In this document: positions 5,642-6,758 of the stretch, one piece after another
Position numbering within the stretch: position 1 is the first letter of the stretch
How the letters are laid out: each line of letters starts with the position of its first letter
From: Muricomes sp.
GTDB lineage: Bacteria > Bacillota > Clostridia > Lachnospirales > Lachnospiraceae
NCBI GenBank assembly: GCA_020024675.1
Contig: JAHHTM010000065.1
Coordinates: 1-6,758, forward strand
Length of the DNA stretch: 6,758 nucleotides
Reading direction: 5' to 3'
Position numbers and translations under genes: made by a program
Notes under the pieces: model-generated
The model's input: the letters and a program-made list of their open reading frames with translations, nothing else
Database searches by the model: none
Told to the model about the DNA's origin: nothing

Positions 5642-6610
5642 ATGAACTTTGAAATTACAAAAGCAAGCGAAGTCAAGGTACGCAAAGTGGAATGGTTATG
5701 GTATCCATTTATCCCTTTTGGCAAGGTTACAGTCATACAAGGTGATGCCGGTGATGGAAAGAGTACGTTCATCTTAAAACTTGCAGCAATGCTTACAAAT
5801 GGTGAACCAATGCCCTTTACGGACGGAAACAACCTTGAACCAATGAATGTGATTTATCAGTCAACAGAAGATGATGCCGATGATACGATAGTTCCTCGTT
5901 TTATTTCAGCTGGTGGTAATACAGAAAAACTATTATTCATCAATGAAAAAGAACATTACCTTAGTTTTTCTGATGAACGATTGTTAGAAGCTATCAGAAC
6001 AACCAAAGCAAAACTTATCATCCTTGATTCATTGTCTGCTTATATTGGTGAATCAACTTCTATTAACTCTGCAAATGAAGTAAGAAGTCAGTTTAGACCA
6101 CTCATTGACATTGCCAAAGAACAAGGCTGTGCCATTGTGATTGTTCATCATATGAATAAAGCAATGGGGCAAAAAGCCGTAAATAGAGCCGTTGGTTCTG
6201 TTGATATTGTCGGTGCTGCAAGAAGTGTTTTAATGGTAGCTCGTACCGATAAAGAACGACCAAATGAACGCATTTTAGTACAAGTCAAAAGCAATCTTTC
6301 TCCTACCGGTTCTGCCATTGTTTTTAGTCTTAGTGAAAATGGCATTGAATGGATAGAAGAAACAAGCAAAACAGCAGATGAAGTTTTAGGCAATGCATTC
6401 TCGTCAATGGGTAGACCTGATGAACAAATTCAAAAGGCAAAGGATGTTTTATCAAGACTATTATCCGACCACAAACCAAAGCCACAAAGCCTTATTATGG
6501 AACAATTTAAGACTATGAGTATTAGCGAAAGCACCGTAAAAAAAGCCAAAGCACAGCTTAATATTCGTTCTGTAAAGCAAGGCACATATTGGTATTGGGT
6601 GCTTGAATAA
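5642..6610 (+). CDS. RepA-like AAA ATPase (RecA-fold, hexameric replicative helicase type)
   Basis: The protein has 322 residues. The RecA-like core (AAA_25/RepA type) shows Walker A GDAGDGKST at 34-42, an acidic STEDDADD stretch at 74-81 where the catalytic glutamate lies, Walker B KLIILDSLSAY at 124-134 with D129, and VHHMNK at 168-173, the sensor region seen in RepA helicases. A C-terminal segment at about 260-322 looks like a winged helix (SISESTVKKAKAQLNIRS, ending GTYWYWVLE) that could bind DNA. Proteins of this family unwind or load at origins of plasmids and integrative elements. The start follows AAAGGAG (5627-5633) with an 8-base gap. It is followed after 58 bases by a ParB-like gene in the same direction and is preceded by the four-copy repeat array, its likely target or control region. 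ATPase identity is firm; a replication role is inferred. Confidence 0.88.
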   Translation: MNFEITKASEVKVRKVEWLWYPFIPFGKVTVIQGDAGDGKSTFILKLAAMLTNGEPMPFTDGNNLEPMNVIYQSTEDDADDTIVPRFISAGGNTEKLLFINEKEHYLSFSDERLLEAIRTTKAKLIILDSLSAYIGESTSINSANEVRSQFRPLIDIAKEQGCAIVIVHHMNKAMGQKAVNRAVGSVDIVGAARSVLMVARTDKERPNERILVQVKSNLSPTGSAIVFSLSENGIEWIEETSKTADEVLGNAFSSMGRPDEQIQKAKDVLSRLLSDHKPKPQSLIMEQFKTMSISESTVKKAKAQLNIRSVKQGTYWYWVLE

Positions 6611-6668
6611 GCAACCTACCGACACAATGTAACTTATTACTTCCTTCATTCAAAAGAAAGGAGCGTCT

Positions 6669-6758
6669 ATGGAAATACAAGAAATCAAAGTCAAAGATTG
6701 CATTGCTTTTAAAGATAATCCTTTCAAGATTCGAGACACTCTTGATATGGAATTACTC
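6669..6758 (+). CDS. ParB-like N-terminal-domain protein, start only (cut by window edge)
   Basis: Thirty codons are visible, beginning MEIQEIKVKDCIAFKDNPFK and continuing IRDTLDMELL. The pattern 'I..I..KV.D...F.DNPFK.RD...M.EL' matches the start of ParB/Spo0J-type proteins (the ParB N-terminal, nuclease-like domain), as found in partition proteins and element-encoded relatives. The catalytic or CTP-binding box lies beyond the window. A strong AAAGGAG site (6655-6661) precedes the ATG by 7 bases, in nearly the same context (AAAGAAAGGAGCG) as that before repA. Its place right after repA suggests one transcription unit for maintenance of the element. The short visible length limits confidence. 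Confidence 0.7.
   Translation, partial: MEIQEIKVKDCIAFKDNPFKIRDTLDMELL

Noticed and set aside
5446..5652. Plus-strand 68-codon frame running into repA
   Set aside because: It crosses two repeat boxes, overlaps the repA start and its composition follows the repeat DNA; repA has its own clear ribosome binding site.

Overview
The window looks like part of an integrative mobile element from a low-GC Firmicute, most likely a gut Clostridium relative (Lachnospiraceae or Ruminococcaceae type). This rests on AT-rich DNA, strong AGGAGG-type ribosome binding sites, an IS66-type element with Clostridia-like proteins, and a RepA-like ATPase followed by a ParB-like gene, a pairing I associate with conjugative or integrative elements of gut Firmicutes. 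No species can be named from the sequence alone.

Layout. Bases 1-1052 (minus strand) are one end of an IS66-family insertion sequence: tnpA, tnpB and the first 45 codons of tnpC. The outer end, starting GTAAGCG on the minus strand, lies at 1052, and 1053-1060 is the probable 8-bp target copy. Bases 1053-1167 are a short intergenic stretch with an intrinsic terminator for the next operon. Bases 1168-4982 (minus strand) are a compact three-gene restriction-modification operon. It reads, in transcription order, a 75-residue XRE-type regulator, a 283-residue beta-class DNA methyltransferase, and a 910-residue protein with a PD-(D/E)XK-like nuclease motif in front of an N6-adenine methyltransferase. 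The operon promoter at 5014-5042 has a dyad in its spacer that is a good candidate operator for the regulator. Bases 5043-5641 are a divergent non-coding region that carries four copies of a 20-21 nt box (CAGTCC(C)AAACAAGTGAAGGG) inside degenerate units of about 110-120 bp. Bases 5642-6610 (plus strand) encode a RepA-like hexameric-helicase-type ATPase, and 6669-6758 the start of a ParB-like protein.

How the parts fit together. The plus-strand genes look like the replication/partition part of the mobile element, and the repeats before repA are candidate iterons or control sites. The minus-strand operon looks like defence cargo beside that backbone. The regulator could hold expression in check, the two methyltransferases could protect the two strands of an asymmetric site, and the nuclease domain in the large protein could cut unmodified DNA. 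The IS66 copy sits just beyond the operon's terminator and does not appear to interrupt a gene in view. The items most worth following up are the nuclease-methyltransferase operon with its predicted operator, and the repeat array upstream of repA.
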